In this document: positions 25,211 to 36,774 of the stretch, in pieces
How positions within the stretch are numbered: the first letter of the stretch is position 1
Layout of the letters: every line of letters begins with the position of its first letter
Source: Limanda limanda
Lineage: Eukaryota > Chordata > Actinopteri > Pleuronectiformes > Pleuronectidae
Length of the DNA stretch: 64,000 nucleotides
NCBI RefSeq assembly: GCF_963576545.1
Contig: NW_026870395.1
Span: forward strand, 186,001 to 250,000
Direction: 5' to 3'
Notes under the pieces: model-generated
What the model was told of the DNA's origin: nothing
Seen by the model: only the letters and a program-made list of their open reading frames with translations
Database searches by the model: none
Position numbers and translations under genes: made by a program

Positions 25211-25522
25211 ACCCCATTTAGTGGGGGTAGAGCCTACTTGCAAGTCTCTCCGACCTTCACAAAAAAAGTTATTCAAGAATATCTCCTCAGATTTGGGGGA
25301 ATTTCGTCGGTCGACCTCTTCCGAAGGTCGTACAAGCTCGGGGATGGTACCAATCGATCCGCAGGACCCAAATTAGTCCAGATGCAACCACTTTCCAAGT
25401 CTCTCCGACCTTCACAAAAAAAGTTATTCAAGAATATCTCTTTCTCCTATGTGCTTTCATCCCTAACCCTAACCCTTCCGAAAGTCGGAGAAGCTCAAGG
25501 ATGGTACCGATCGATGCGCGCT
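25211..25522 (+). repeat. Contracted dimer (312 bp)
   Basis: The A half has a three-tract telomeric block. The unit follows a monomer ending ACTGGTCGATGCGCGCA and is followed directly by another dimer. Confidence 0.93.
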
Positions 25523-26484
25523 ACCCCATTTAGTGGGGGTAGAGCCTACTTGCAAGTCTCTCCGACCTTCACAAAAAAAGTTATTCAAGAATATCTCCTC
25601 AGATTTGGGGGAATTTCGTCGGTCGACCTCTTCCGAAGGTCGTACAAGCTCGGGGATGGTACCAATCGATCCGCAGGACCCAAATTAGTCCAGATGCAAC
25701 CACTTTCCAAGTCTCTCCGACCTTCACAAAAAAAGTTATTCAAGAATATCTCTTTCTCCTATGTGCTTTCATCCCTAACCCTAACCCTAACCCTTCCGAA
25801 AGTCGGAGAAGCTCAAGGATGGTACCGATCGATGCGCGCTACCCCATTTAGTGGGGGTAGAGCCTACTTGCAAGTCTCTCCGACCTTCACAAAAAACGTT
25901 ATTCAAGAATATCTCTTTCTCCTATGTGCTTTCATCCCTAACCCTAACCCTAACCCTTCCGAAAGTCGGAGAAGCTCAAGGATGGTACCGATCGATGCGC
26001 GCTACCCCATTTAGTGGGGGTAGAGCCTACTTGCAAGTCTCTCCGACCTTCACAAAAAAAGTTATTCAAGAATATCTCCTCAGATTTGGGGGAATTTCGT
26101 CGGTCGACCTCTTCCGAAGGTCGTACAAGCTCGGGGATGGTACCAATCGATCCGCAGGACCCAAATTAGTCCAGATGCAACCACTTTCCAAGTCTCTCCG
26201 ACCTTCACAAAAAAAGTTATTCAAGAATATCTCTTTCTCCTATGTGCTTTCATCCCTAACCCTAACCCTAACCCTTCCGAAAGTCGGAGAAGCTCAAGGA
26301 TGGTACCGATCGATGCGCGCTACCCCATTTAGTGGGGGTAGAGCCTACTTGCAAGTCTCTCCGACCTTCACAAAAAAAGTTATTCAAGAATATCTCTTTC
26401 TCCTATGTGCTTTCATCCCTAACCCTAACCCTAACCCTTCCGAAAGTCGGAGAAGCTCAAGGATGGTACCGATCGATGCGCGCT

Positions 26485-26641
26485 ACCCCATTTAGTGGGG
26501 GTAGAGCCTACTTGCAAGTCTCTCCGACCTTCACAAAAAAAGTTATTCAAGAATATCTCTTTCTCCTATGTGCTTTCATCCCTAACCCTAACCCTTCCGA
26601 AAGTCGGAGAAGCTCAAGGATGGTACCGATCGATGCGCGCT
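26485..26641 (+). repeat. Contracted A monomer (157 bp)
   Basis: Three-tract block; second unit of an 801-bp module. Confidence 0.93.
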
Positions 26642-27285
26642 ACCCCATTTAGTGGGGGTAGAGCCTACTTGCAAGTCTCTCCGACCTTCACAAAAAAAGT
26701 TATTCAAGAATATCTCTTTCTCCTATGTGCTTTCATCCCTAACCCTAACCCTAACCCTTCCGAAAGTCGGAGAAGCTCAAGGATGGTACCGATCGATGCG
26801 CGCAACCCCATTTAGTGGGGGTAGAGCCTACTTGCAAGTCTCTCCGACCTTCACAAAAAAAGTTATTCAAGAATATCTCCTCAGATTTGGGGGAATTTCG
26901 TCGGTCGACCTCTTTCGAAGGTCGTACAAGCTCGGGGATGGTACCAATCGATCCGCAGGACCCAAATTAGTCCAGATGCAACCACTTTCCAAGTCTCTCC
27001 GACCTTCACAAAAAAAGTTATTCAAGAATATCTCTTTCTCCTATGTGCTTTCATCCCTAACCCTAACCCTAACCCTTCCGAAAGTCGGAGAAGCTCAAGG
27101 ATGGTACCGATCGATGCGCGCTACCCCATTTAGTGGGGGTAGAGCCTACTTGCAAGTCTCTCCGACTTTCACAAAAAAAGTTATTCAAGAATATCTCTTT
27201 CTCCTATGTGCTTTCATCCCTAACCCTAACCCTAACCCTTCCGAAAGTCGGAGAAGCTCAAGGATGGTACCGATCGATGCGCGCT

Positions 27286-27442
27286 ACCCCATTTAGTGGG
27301 GGTAGAGCCTACTTGCAAGTCTCTCCGACCTTCACAAAAAAAGTTATTCAAGAATATCTCTTTCTCCTATGTGCTTTCATCCCTAACCCTAACCCTTCCG
27401 AAAGTCGGAGAAGCTCAAGGATGGTACCGATCGATGCGCGCT
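27286..27442 (+). repeat. Contracted A monomer (157 bp)
   Basis: Three-tract block; 801 bp downstream of the equivalent unit at 26485. Confidence 0.93.
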
Positions 27443-30336
27443 ACCCCATTTAGTGGGGGTAGAGCCTACTTGCAAGTCTCTCCGACCTTCACAAAAAAAG
27501 TTATTCAAGAATATCTCTTTCTCCTATGTGCTTTCATCCCTAACCCTAACCCTAACCCTTCCGAAAGTCGGAGAAGCTCAAGGATGGTACCGATCGATGC
27601 GCGCAACCCCATTTAGTGGGGGTAGAGCCTACTTGCAAGTCTCTCCGACCTTCACAAAAAAAGTTATTCAAGAATATCTCCTCAGATTTGGGGGAATTTC
27701 GTCGGTCGACCTCTTTCGAAGGTCGTACAAGCTCGGGGATGGTACCAATCGATCCGCAGGACCCAAATTAGTCCAGATGCAACCACTTTCCAAGTCTCTC
27801 CGACCTTCACAAAAAAAGTTATTCAAGAATATCTCTTTCTCCTATGTGCTTTCATCCCTAACCCTAACCCTAACCCTTCCGAAAGTCGGAGAAGCTCAAG
27901 GATGGTACCGATCGATGCGCGCTACCCCATTTAGTGGGGGTAGAGCCTACTTGCAAGTCTCTCCGACCTTCACAAAAAAAGTTATTCAAGAATATCTCTT
28001 TCTCCTATGTGCTTTCATCCCTAACCCTAACCCTAACCCTTCCGAAAGTCGGAGAAGCTCAAGGATGGTACCGATCGATGCGCGCTACCCCATTTAGTGG
28101 GGGTAGAGCCTACTTGCAAGTCTCTCCGACCTTCACAAAAAAAGTTATTCAAGAATATCTCCTCAGATTTGGGGGAATTTCGTCGGTCGACCTCTTCCGA
28201 AGGTCGTACAAGCTCGGGGATGGTACCAATCGATCCGCAGGACCCAAATTAGTCCAGATGCAACCACTTTCCAAGTCTCTCCGACCTTCACAAAAAAAGT
28301 TATTCAAGAATATCTCTTTCTCCTATGTGCTTTCATCCCTAACCCTAACCCTAACCCTTCCGAAAGTCGGAGAAGCTCAAGGATGGTACCGATCGATGCG
28401 CGCTACCCCATTTAGTGGGGGTAGAGCCTACTTGCAAGTCTCTCCGACCTTCACAAAAAACGTTATTCAAGAATATCTCTTTCTCCTATGTGCTTTCATC
28501 CCTAACCCTAACCCTAACCCTTCCGAAAGTCGGAGAAGCTCAAGGATGGTACCGATCGATGTGCGCTACCCCATTTAGTGGGGGTAGAGCCTACTTGCAA
28601 GTCTCTCCGACCTTCACAAAAAAAGTTATTCAAGAATATCTCCTCAGATTTGGGGGAATTTCGTCGGTCGACCTCTTCCGAAGGTCGTACAAGCTCGGGG
28701 ATGGTACCAATCGATCCGCAGGACCCAAATTAGTCCAGATGCAACCACTTTCCAAGTCTCTCCGACCTTCACAAAAAAAGTTATTCAAGAATATCTCTTT
28801 CTCCTATGTGCTTTCATCCCTAACCCTAACCCTAACCCTTCCGAAAGTCGGAGAAGCTCAAGGATGGTACCGATCGATGCGCGCTACCCCATTTAGTGGG
28901 GGTAGAGCCTACTTGCAAGTCTCTCCGACCTTCACAAAAAAAGTTATTCAAGAATATCTCTTTCTCCTATGTGCTTTCATCCCTAACCCTAACCCTAACC
29001 CTTCCGAAAGTCGGAGAAGCTCAAGGATGGTACCGATCGATGCGCGCTACCCCATTTAGTGGGGGTAGAGCCTACTTGCAAGTCTCTCCGACCTTCACAA
29101 AAAAAGTTATTCAAGAATATCTCTTTCTCCTATGTGCTTTCATCCCTAACCCTAACCCTAACCCTTCCGAAAGTCGGAGAAGCTCAAGGATGGTACCGAT
29201 CGATGCGCGCTACCCCATTTAGTGGGGGTAGAGCCTACTTGCAAGTCTCTCCGACCTTCACAAAAAAAGTTATTCAAGAATATCTCTTTCTCCTATGTGC
29301 TTTCATCCCTAACCCTAACCCTAACCCTTCCGAAAGTCGGAGAAGCTCAAGGATGGTACCGATCGATGCGCGCAACCCCATTTAGTGGGGGTAGAGCCTA
29401 CTTGCAAGTCTCTCCGACCTTCACAAAAAAAGTTATTCAAGAATATCTCCTCAGATTTGGGGGAATTTCGTCGGTCGACCTCTTTCGAAGGTCGTACAAG
29501 CTCGGGGATGGTACCAATCGATCCGCAGGACCCAAATTAGTCCAGATGCAACCACTTTCCAAGTCTCTCCGACCTTCACAAAAAAAGTTATTCAAGAATA
29601 TCTCTTTCTCCTATGTGCTTTCATCCCTAACCCTAACCCTAACCCTTCCGAAAGTCGGAGAAGCTCAAGGATGGTACCGATCGATGCGCGCTACCCCATT
29701 TAGTGGGGGTAGAGCCTACTTGCAAGTCTCTCCGACCTTCACAAAAAAAGTTATTCAAGAATATCTCTTTCTCCTATGTGCTTTCATCCCTAACCCTAAC
29801 CCTAACCCTTCCGAAAGTCGGAGAAGCTCAAGGATGGTACCGATCGATGCGCGCTACCCCATTTAGTGGGGGTAGAGCCTACTTGCAAGTCTCTCCGACC
29901 TTCACAAAAAAAGTTATTCAAGAATATCTCCTCAGATTTGGGGGAATTTCGTCGGTCGACCTCTTCCGAAGGTCGTACAAGCTCGGGGATGGTACCAATC
30001 GATCCGCAGGACCCAAATTAGTCCAGATGCAACCACTTTCCAAGTCTCTCCGACCTTCACAAAAAAAGTTATTCAAGAATATCTCTTTCTCCTATGTGCT
30101 TTCATCCCTAACCCTAACCCTAATCCTTCCGAAAGTCGGAGAAGCTCAAGGATGGTACCGATCGATGTGCGCTACCCCATTTAGTGGGGGTAGAGCCTAC
30201 TTGCAAGTCTCTCCGACCTTCACAAAAAAAGTTATTCAAGAATATCTCTTTCTCCTATGTGCTTTCATCCCTAACCCTAACCCTAACCCTTCCGAAAGTC
30301 GGAGAAGCTCAAGGATGGTACTGATCGATGCGCGCT

Positions 30337-30493
30337 ACCCCATTTAGTGGGGGTAGAGCCTACTTGCAAGTCTCTCCGACCTTCACAAAAAAAGTTATTC
30401 AAGAATATCTCTTTCTCCTATGTGCTTTCATCCCTAACCCTAACCCTTCCGAAAGTCGGAGAAGCTCAAGGATGGTACCGATCGATGCGCGCT
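30337..30493 (+). repeat. Contracted A monomer (157 bp)
   Basis: Three-tract block; second unit of the 801-bp module at 30174. Confidence 0.93.
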
Positions 30494-31137
30494 ACCCCAT
30501 TTAGTGGGGGTAGAGCCTACTTGCAAGTCTCTCCGACCTTCACAAAAAAAGTTATTCAAGAATATCTCTTTCTCCTATGTGCTTTCATCCCTAACCCTAA
30601 CCCTAACCCTTCCGAAAGTCGGAGAAGCTCAAGGATGGTACTGGTCGATGCGCGCAACCCCATTTAGTGGGGGTAGAGCCTACTTGCAAGTCTCTCCGAC
30701 CTTCACAAAAAAAGTTATTCAAGAATATCTCCTCAGATTTGGGGGAATTTCGTCGGTCGACCTCTTCCGAAGGTCGTACAAGCTCGGGGATGGTACCAAT
30801 CGATCCGCAGGACCCAAATTAGTCCAGATGCAACCACTTTTCAAGTCTCTCCGACCTTCACAAAAAAAGTTATTCAAGAATATCTCTTTCTCCTATGTGC
30901 TTTCATCCCTAACCCTAACCCTAATCCTTCCGAAAGTCGGAGAAGCTCAAGGATGGTACCGATCGATGTGCGCTACCCCATTTAGTGGGGGTAGAGCCTA
31001 CTTGCAAGTCTCTCCGACCTTCACAAAAAAAGTTATTCAAGAATATCTCTTTCTCCTATGTGCTTTCATCCCTAACCCTAACCCTAACCCTTCCGAAAGT
31101 CGGAGAAGCTCAAGGATGGTACCGATCGATGCGCGCT

Positions 31138-31294
31138 ACCCCATTTAGTGGGGGTAGAGCCTACTTGCAAGTCTCTCCGACCTTCACAAAAAAAGTTATT
31201 CAAGAATATCTCTTTCTCCTATGTGCTTTCATCCCTAACCCTAACCCTTCCGAAAGTCGGAGAAGCTCAAGGATGGTACCGATCGATGCGCGCT
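31138..31294 (+). repeat. Contracted A monomer (157 bp)
   Basis: Three-tract block; 801 bp downstream of the equivalent unit at 30337. Confidence 0.93.
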
Positions 31295-31457
31295 ACCCCA
31301 TTTAGTGGGGGTAGAGCCTACTTGCAAGTCTCTCCGACCTTCACAAAAAAAGTTATTCAAGAATATCTCTTTCTCCTATGTGCTTTCATCCCTAACCCTA
31401 ACCCTAACCCTTCCGAAAGTCGGAGAAGCTCAAGGATGGTACTGGTCGATGCGCGCA

Positions 31458-32908
31458 ACCCCATTTAGTGGGGGTAGAGCCTACTTGCAAGTCTCTCCGA
31501 CCTTCACAAAAAAAGTTATTCAAGAATATCTCCTCAGATTTGGGGGAATTTCGTCGGTCGACCTCTTCCGAAGGTCGTACAAGCTCGGGGATGGTACCAA
31601 TCGATCCGCAGGACCCAAATTAGTCCAGATGCAACCACTTTCCAAGTCTCTCCGACCTTCACAAAAAAAGTTATTCAAGAATATCTCTTTCTCCTATGTG
31701 CTTTCATCCCTAACCCTAACCCTAACCCTTCCGAAAGTCGGAGAAGCTCAAGGATGGTACCGATCGATGCGCGCTACCCCATTTAGTGGGGGTAGAGCCT
31801 ACTTGCAAGTCTCTCCGACCTTCACAAAAAAAGTTATTCAAGAATATCTCTTTCTCCTATGTGCTTTCATCCCTAACCCTAACCCTAACCCTTCCGAAAG
31901 TCGGAGAAGCTCAAGGATGGTACCGATCGATGCGCGCTACCCCATTTAGTGGGGGTAGAGCCTACTTGCAAGTCTCTCCGACCTTCACAAAAAAAGTTAT
32001 TCAAGAATATCTCTTTCTCCTATGTGCTTTCATCCCTAACCCTAACCCTAACCCTTCCGAAAGTCGGAGAAGCTCAAGGATGGTACCGATCGATGCGCGC
32101 TACCCCATTTAGTGGGGGTAGAGCCTACTTGCAAGTCTCTCCGACCTTCACAAAAAAAGTTATTCAAGAATATCTCCTCAGATTTGGGGGAATTTCGTCG
32201 GTCGACCTCTTACGAAGGTCGTACAAGCTCGGGGATGGTACCAATCGATCTGCAGGACCCAAATTAGTCCAGATGCAACCACTTTCCAAGTCTCTCCGAC
32301 CTTCACAAAAAAAGTTATTCAAGAATATCTCTTTCTCCTATGTGCTTTCATCCCTAACCCTAACCCTAACCCTTCCGAAAGTCGGAGAAGCTCAAGGATG
32401 GTACCGATCGATGCGCGCTACCCCATTTAGTGGGGGTAGAGCCTACTTGCAAGTCTCTCCGACCTTCACAAAAAAAGTTATTCAAGAATATCTCTTTCTC
32501 CTATGTGCTTTCATCCCTAACCCTAACCCTAACCCTTCCGAAAGTCGGAGAAGCTCAAGGATGGTACCGATCGATGCGCGCTACCCCATTTAGTGGGGGT
32601 AGAGCCTACTTGCAAGTCCTTCCGACCTTCACAAAAAAAGTTGTTCAAGAATATCTCTTTCTCCTATGTGCTTTCATCCCTAACCCTAACCCTAACCCTT
32701 CCGAAAGTCGGAGAAGGTCAAGGATGGTACCGATCGATGCGCGCTACCCCATTTAGTGGGGGTAGAGCCTACTTGCAAGTCTCTCCGACCTTCACAAAAA
32801 AAGTTATTCAAGAATATCTCTTTCTCCTATGTGCTTTCATCCCTAACCCTAACCCTAACCCTTCCGAAAGTCGGAGAAGCTCAAGGATGGTACTGGTCGA
32901 TGCGCGCA
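31458..32908 (+). repeat. 1,451-bp tandem duplication, copy 1
   Basis: Unit order 2 1 1 2 1 1v 1. Shared private markers with copy 2 are the dimer with CTCTTACGAAGG (near 32209) and the variant monomer at 32583. The last monomer ends with ACTGGTCGATGCGCGCA. Confidence 0.88.
32583..32745 (+). repeat. Variant A monomer (v), copy 1
   Basis: Four diagnostic substitutions: AAGTCCTTCC in place of AAGTCTCTCC (two adjacent bases exchanged), GTTGTTC in place of GTTATTC (32643), and GAAGGTC in place of GAAGCTC (32717). Length and telomeric block are normal. Confidence 0.92.
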
Positions 32909-34359
32909 ACCCCATTTAGTGGGGGTAGAGCCTACTTGCAAGTCTCTCCGACCTTCACAAAAAAAGTTATTCAAGAATATCTCCTCAGATTTGGGGGAAT
33001 TTCGTCGGTCGACCTCTTCCGAAGGTCGTACAAGCTCGGGGATGGTACCAATCGATCCGCAGGACCCAAATTAGTCCAGATGCAACCACTTTCCAAGTCT
33101 CTCCGACCTTCACAAAAAAAGTTATTCAAGAATATCTCTTTCTCCTATGTGCTTTCATCCCTAACCCTAACCCTAACCCTTCCGAAAGTCGGAGAAGCTC
33201 AAGGATGGTACCGATCGATGCGCGCTACCCCATTTAGTGGGGGTAGAGCCTACTTGCAAGTCTCTCCGACCTTCACAAAAAAAGTTATTCAAGAATATCT
33301 CTTTCTCCTATGTGCTTTCATCCCTAACCCTAACCCTAACCCTTCCGAAAGTCGGAGAAGCTCAAGGATGGTACCGATCGATGCGCGCTACCCCATTTAG
33401 TGGGGGTAGAGCCTACTTGCAAGTCTCTCCGACCTTCACAAAAAAAGTTATTCAAGAATATCTCTTTCTCCTATGTGCTTTCATCCCTAACCCTAACCCT
33501 AACCCTTCCGAAAGTCGGAGAAGCTCAAGGATGGTACCGATCGATGCGCGCTACCCCATTTAGTGGGGGTAGAGCCTACTTGCAAGTCTCTCCGACCTTC
33601 ACAAAAAAAGTTATTCAAGAATATCTCCTCAGATTTGGGGGAATTTCGTCGGTCGACCTCTTACGAAGGTCGTACAAGCTCGGGGATGGTACCAATCGAT
33701 CTGCAGGACCCAAATTAGTCCAGATGCAACCACTTTCCAAGTCTCTCCGACCTTCACAAAAAAAGTTATTCAAGAATATCTCTTTCTCCTATGTGCTTTC
33801 ATCCCTAACCCTAACCCTAACCCTTCCGAAAGTCGGAGAAGCTCAAGGATGGTACCGATCGATGCGCGCTACCCCATTTAGTGGGGGTAGAGCCTACTTG
33901 CAAGTCTCTCCGACCTTCACAAAAAAAGTTATTCAAGAATATCTCTTTCTCCTATGTGCTTTCATCCCTAACCCTAACCCTAACCCTTCCGAAAGTCGGA
34001 GAAGCTCAAGGATGGTACCGATCGATGCGCGCTACCCCATTTAGTGGGGGTAGAGCCTACTTGCAAGTCCTTCCGACCTTCACAAAAAAAGTTGTTCAAG
34101 AATATCTCTTTCTCCTATGTGCTTTCATCCCTAACCCTAACCCTAACCCTTCCGAAAGTCGGAGAAGGTCAAGGATGGTACCGATCGATGCGCGCTACCC
34201 CATTTAGTGGGGGTAGAGCCTACTTGCAAGTCTCTCCGACCTTCACAAAAAAAGTTATTCAAGAATATCTCTTTCTCCTATGTGCTTTCATCCCTAACCC
34301 TAACCCTAACCCTTCCGAAAGTCGGAGAAGCTCAAGGATGGTACTGATCGATGCGCGCA
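32909..34359 (+). repeat. 1,451-bp tandem duplication, copy 2
   Basis: It has the same unit order and markers at an offset of exactly 1,451 (CTCTTACGAAGG near 33660, variant monomer at 34034). One difference is visible in the last monomer, which ends ACTGATCG rather than ACTGGTCG. Confidence 0.88.
34034..34196 (+). repeat. Variant A monomer (v), copy 2
   Basis: Carries the same four diagnostic substitutions as 32583-32745. It lies at the equivalent place in the second copy of the 1,451-bp duplication. Confidence 0.92.
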
Positions 34360-34677
34360 ACCCCATTTAGTGGGGGTAGAGCCTACTTGCAAGTCTCTCC
34401 GACCTTCACAAAAAAAGTTATTCAAGAATATCTCCTCAGATTTGGGGGAATTTCGTCGGTCGACCTCTTCCAAAGGTCGTACAAGCTCGGGGATGGTACC
34501 AATCGATCAGCAGGACCCAAATTAGTCCAGATGCAACCACTTTCCAAGTCTCTCCGACCTTCACAAAAAAAGTTATTCAAGAATATCTCTTTCTCCTATG
34601 TGCTTTCATCCCTAACCCTAACCCTAACCCTTCCGAAAGTCGGAGAAGCTCAAGGATGGTACCGATCGATGCGCGCT

Positions 34678-34834
34678 ACCCCATTTAGTGGGGGTAGAGC
34701 CTACTTGCAAGTCTCTCCGACCTTCACAAAAAAAGTTATTCAAGAATATCTCTTTCTCCTATGTGCTTTCATCCCTAACCCTAACCCTTCCGAAAGTCGG
34801 AGAAGCTCAAGGATGGTACCGATCGATGCGCGAT
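34678..34834 (+). repeat. Contracted A monomer (157 bp)
   Basis: Three-tract block. It ends GATGCGCGAT in place of GATGCGCGCT, a private change. The neighbours (1c, ACTGGTCG monomer, dimer) match the rest of the 801-bp module. Confidence 0.93.
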
Positions 34835-35959
34835 ACCCCATTTAGTGGGGGTAGAGCCTACTTGCAAGTCTCTCCGACCTTCACAAAAAAAGTTATTCAA
34901 GAATATCTCTTTCTCCTATGTGCTTTCATCCCTAACCCTAACCCTAACCCTTCCGAAAGTCGGAGAAGCTCAAGGATGGTACTGGTCGATGCGCGCAACC
35001 CCATTTAGTGGGGGTAGAGCCTACTTGCAAGTCTCTCCGACCTTCACAAAAAAAGTTATTCAAGAATATCTCCTCAGATTTGGGGGAATTTCGTCGGTCG
35101 ACCTCTTCCGAAGGTCGTACAAGCTCGGGGATGGTACCAATCGATCCGCAGGACCCAAATTAGTCCAGATGCAACCACTTTCCAAGTCTCTCCGACCTTC
35201 ACAAAAAAAGTTATTCAAGAATATCTCTTTCTCCTATGTGCTTTCATCCCTAACCCTAACCCTAACCCTTCCGAAAGTCGGAGAAGCTCAAGGATGGTAC
35301 CGATCGATGCGCGCTACCCCATTTAGTGGGGGTAGAGCCTACTTGCAAGTCTCTCCGACCTTCACAAAAAAAGTTATTCAAGAATATCTCTTTCTCCTAT
35401 GTGCTTTCATCCCTAACCCTAACCCTAACCCTTCCGAAAGTCGGAGAAGCTCAAGGATGGTACCGATCGATGCGCGCTACCCCATTTAGTGGGGGTAGAG
35501 CCTACTTGCAAGTCTCTCCGACCTTCACAAAAAAAGTTATTCAAGAATATCTCCTCAGATTTGGGGGAATTTCGTCGGTCGACCTCTTCCGAAGATCGTA
35601 CAAGCTCGGGGATGGTACCAATCGATCTGCAGGACCCAAATTAGTCCAGATGCAACCACTTTCCAAGTCTCTCCGACCTTCACAAAAAAAGTTATTCAAG
35701 AATATCTCTTTCTCCTATGTGCTTTCATCCCTAACCCTAACCCTAACCCTTCCGAAAGTCGGAGAAGCTCAAGGATGGTACCGATCGATGCGCGCTACCC
35801 CATTTAGTGGGGGTAGAGCCTACTTGCAAGTCTCTCCGACCTTCACAAAAAACGTTATTCAAGAATATCTCTTTCTCCTATGTGCTTTCATCCCTAACCC
35901 TAACCCTAACCCTTCCGAAAGTCGGAGAAGCTCAAGGATGGTACCGATCGATGCGCGCT

Positions 35960-36122
35960 ACCCCATTTAGTGGGGGTAGAGCCTACTTGCAAGTCCTTCC
36001 GACCTTCACAAAAAAAGTTGTTCAAGAATATCTCTTTCTCCTATGTGCTTTCATCCCTAACCCTAACCCTAACCCTTCCGAAAGTCGGAGAAGGTCAAGG
36101 ATGGTACCGATCGATGCGCGCT
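35960..36122 (+). repeat. Variant A monomer (v), copy 3
   Basis: Same four substitutions. Here it follows an A6-CG monomer, a neighbour not seen at the two earlier copies, so it has moved into a new context. Confidence 0.92.
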
Positions 36123-36611
36123 ACCCCATTTAGTGGGGGTAGAGCCTACTTGCAAGTCTCTCCGACCTTCACAAAAAAAGTTATTCAAGAATATCTCTTT
36201 CTCCTATGTGCTTTCATCCCTAACCCTAACCCTAACCCTTCCGAAAGTCGGAGAAGCTCAAGGATGGTACCGATCGATGCGCGCTACCCCATTTAGTGGG
36301 GGTAGAGCCTACTTGCAAGTCTCTCCGACCTTCACAAAAAAAGTTATTCAAGAATATCTCTTTCTCCTATGTGCTTTCATCCCTAACCCTAACCCTAACC
36401 CTTCCGAAAGTCGGAGAAGCTCAAGGATGGTACCGATCGATGCGCGCTACCCCATTTAGTGGGGGTAGAGCCTACTTGCAAGTCTCTCCGACCTTCACAA
36501 AAAACGTTATTCAAGAATATCTCTTTCTCCTATGTGCTTTCATCCCTAACCCTAACCCTAACCCTTCCGAAAGTCGGAGAAGCTCAAGGATGGTACCGAT
36601 CGATGCGCGCT

Positions 36612-36774
36612 ACCCCATTTAGTGGGGGTAGAGCCTACTTGCAAGTCCTTCCGACCTTCACAAAAAAAGTTGTTCAAGAATATCTCTTTCTCCTATGTGC
36701 TTTCATCCCTAACCCTAACCCTAACCCTTCCGAAAGTCGGAGAAGGTCAAGGATGGTACGGATCGATGCGCGCT
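36612..36774 (+). repeat. Variant A monomer (v), copy 4
   Basis: Same four substitutions plus a private change, GGTACG in place of GGTACC near 36755. It lies 652 bp (four monomers) after copy 3 and again follows an A6-CG monomer, indicating a four-monomer tandem copy. Confidence 0.92.

Larger units (their letters stand above)
26322..27923 (+). repeat. Tandem pair of the 801-bp module (first pair)
   Basis: Two copies, 26322-27122 and 27123-27923, each made of monomer, contracted monomer, monomer ending CAAC, and dimer with TTTCGAAGG. They match unit for unit at an offset of 801. The second copy has a private CGACTTTCAC near 27164. Confidence 0.85.
25211..31457 (+). repeat. Array segment 4: 801-bp modules with contracted blocks
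   Basis: Unit order from 25211: 2c 2 1 2 1 1c 1 2 1 1c 1 2 1 2 1 2 1 1 1 2 1 2 1 1c 1 2 1 1c 1. The first unit is a 312-bp contracted dimer followed directly by another dimer. Two tandem pairs of the module 1-1c-1-2 (801 bp) lie here, at 26322-27923 and 30174-31775. Confidence 0.92.
30174..31775 (+). repeat. Tandem pair of the 801-bp module (second pair)
   Basis: Two copies, 30174-30974 and 30975-31775, with the same order (monomer, contracted monomer, monomer ending ACTGGTCGATGCGCGCA, dimer). They differ at least in the first monomer (ACTGATCG versus ACCGATCG), and in the dimer (CACTTTTCAAG and TAATCC only in the first). The right end overlaps the 1,451-bp duplication that starts at 31458. 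Confidence 0.82.
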
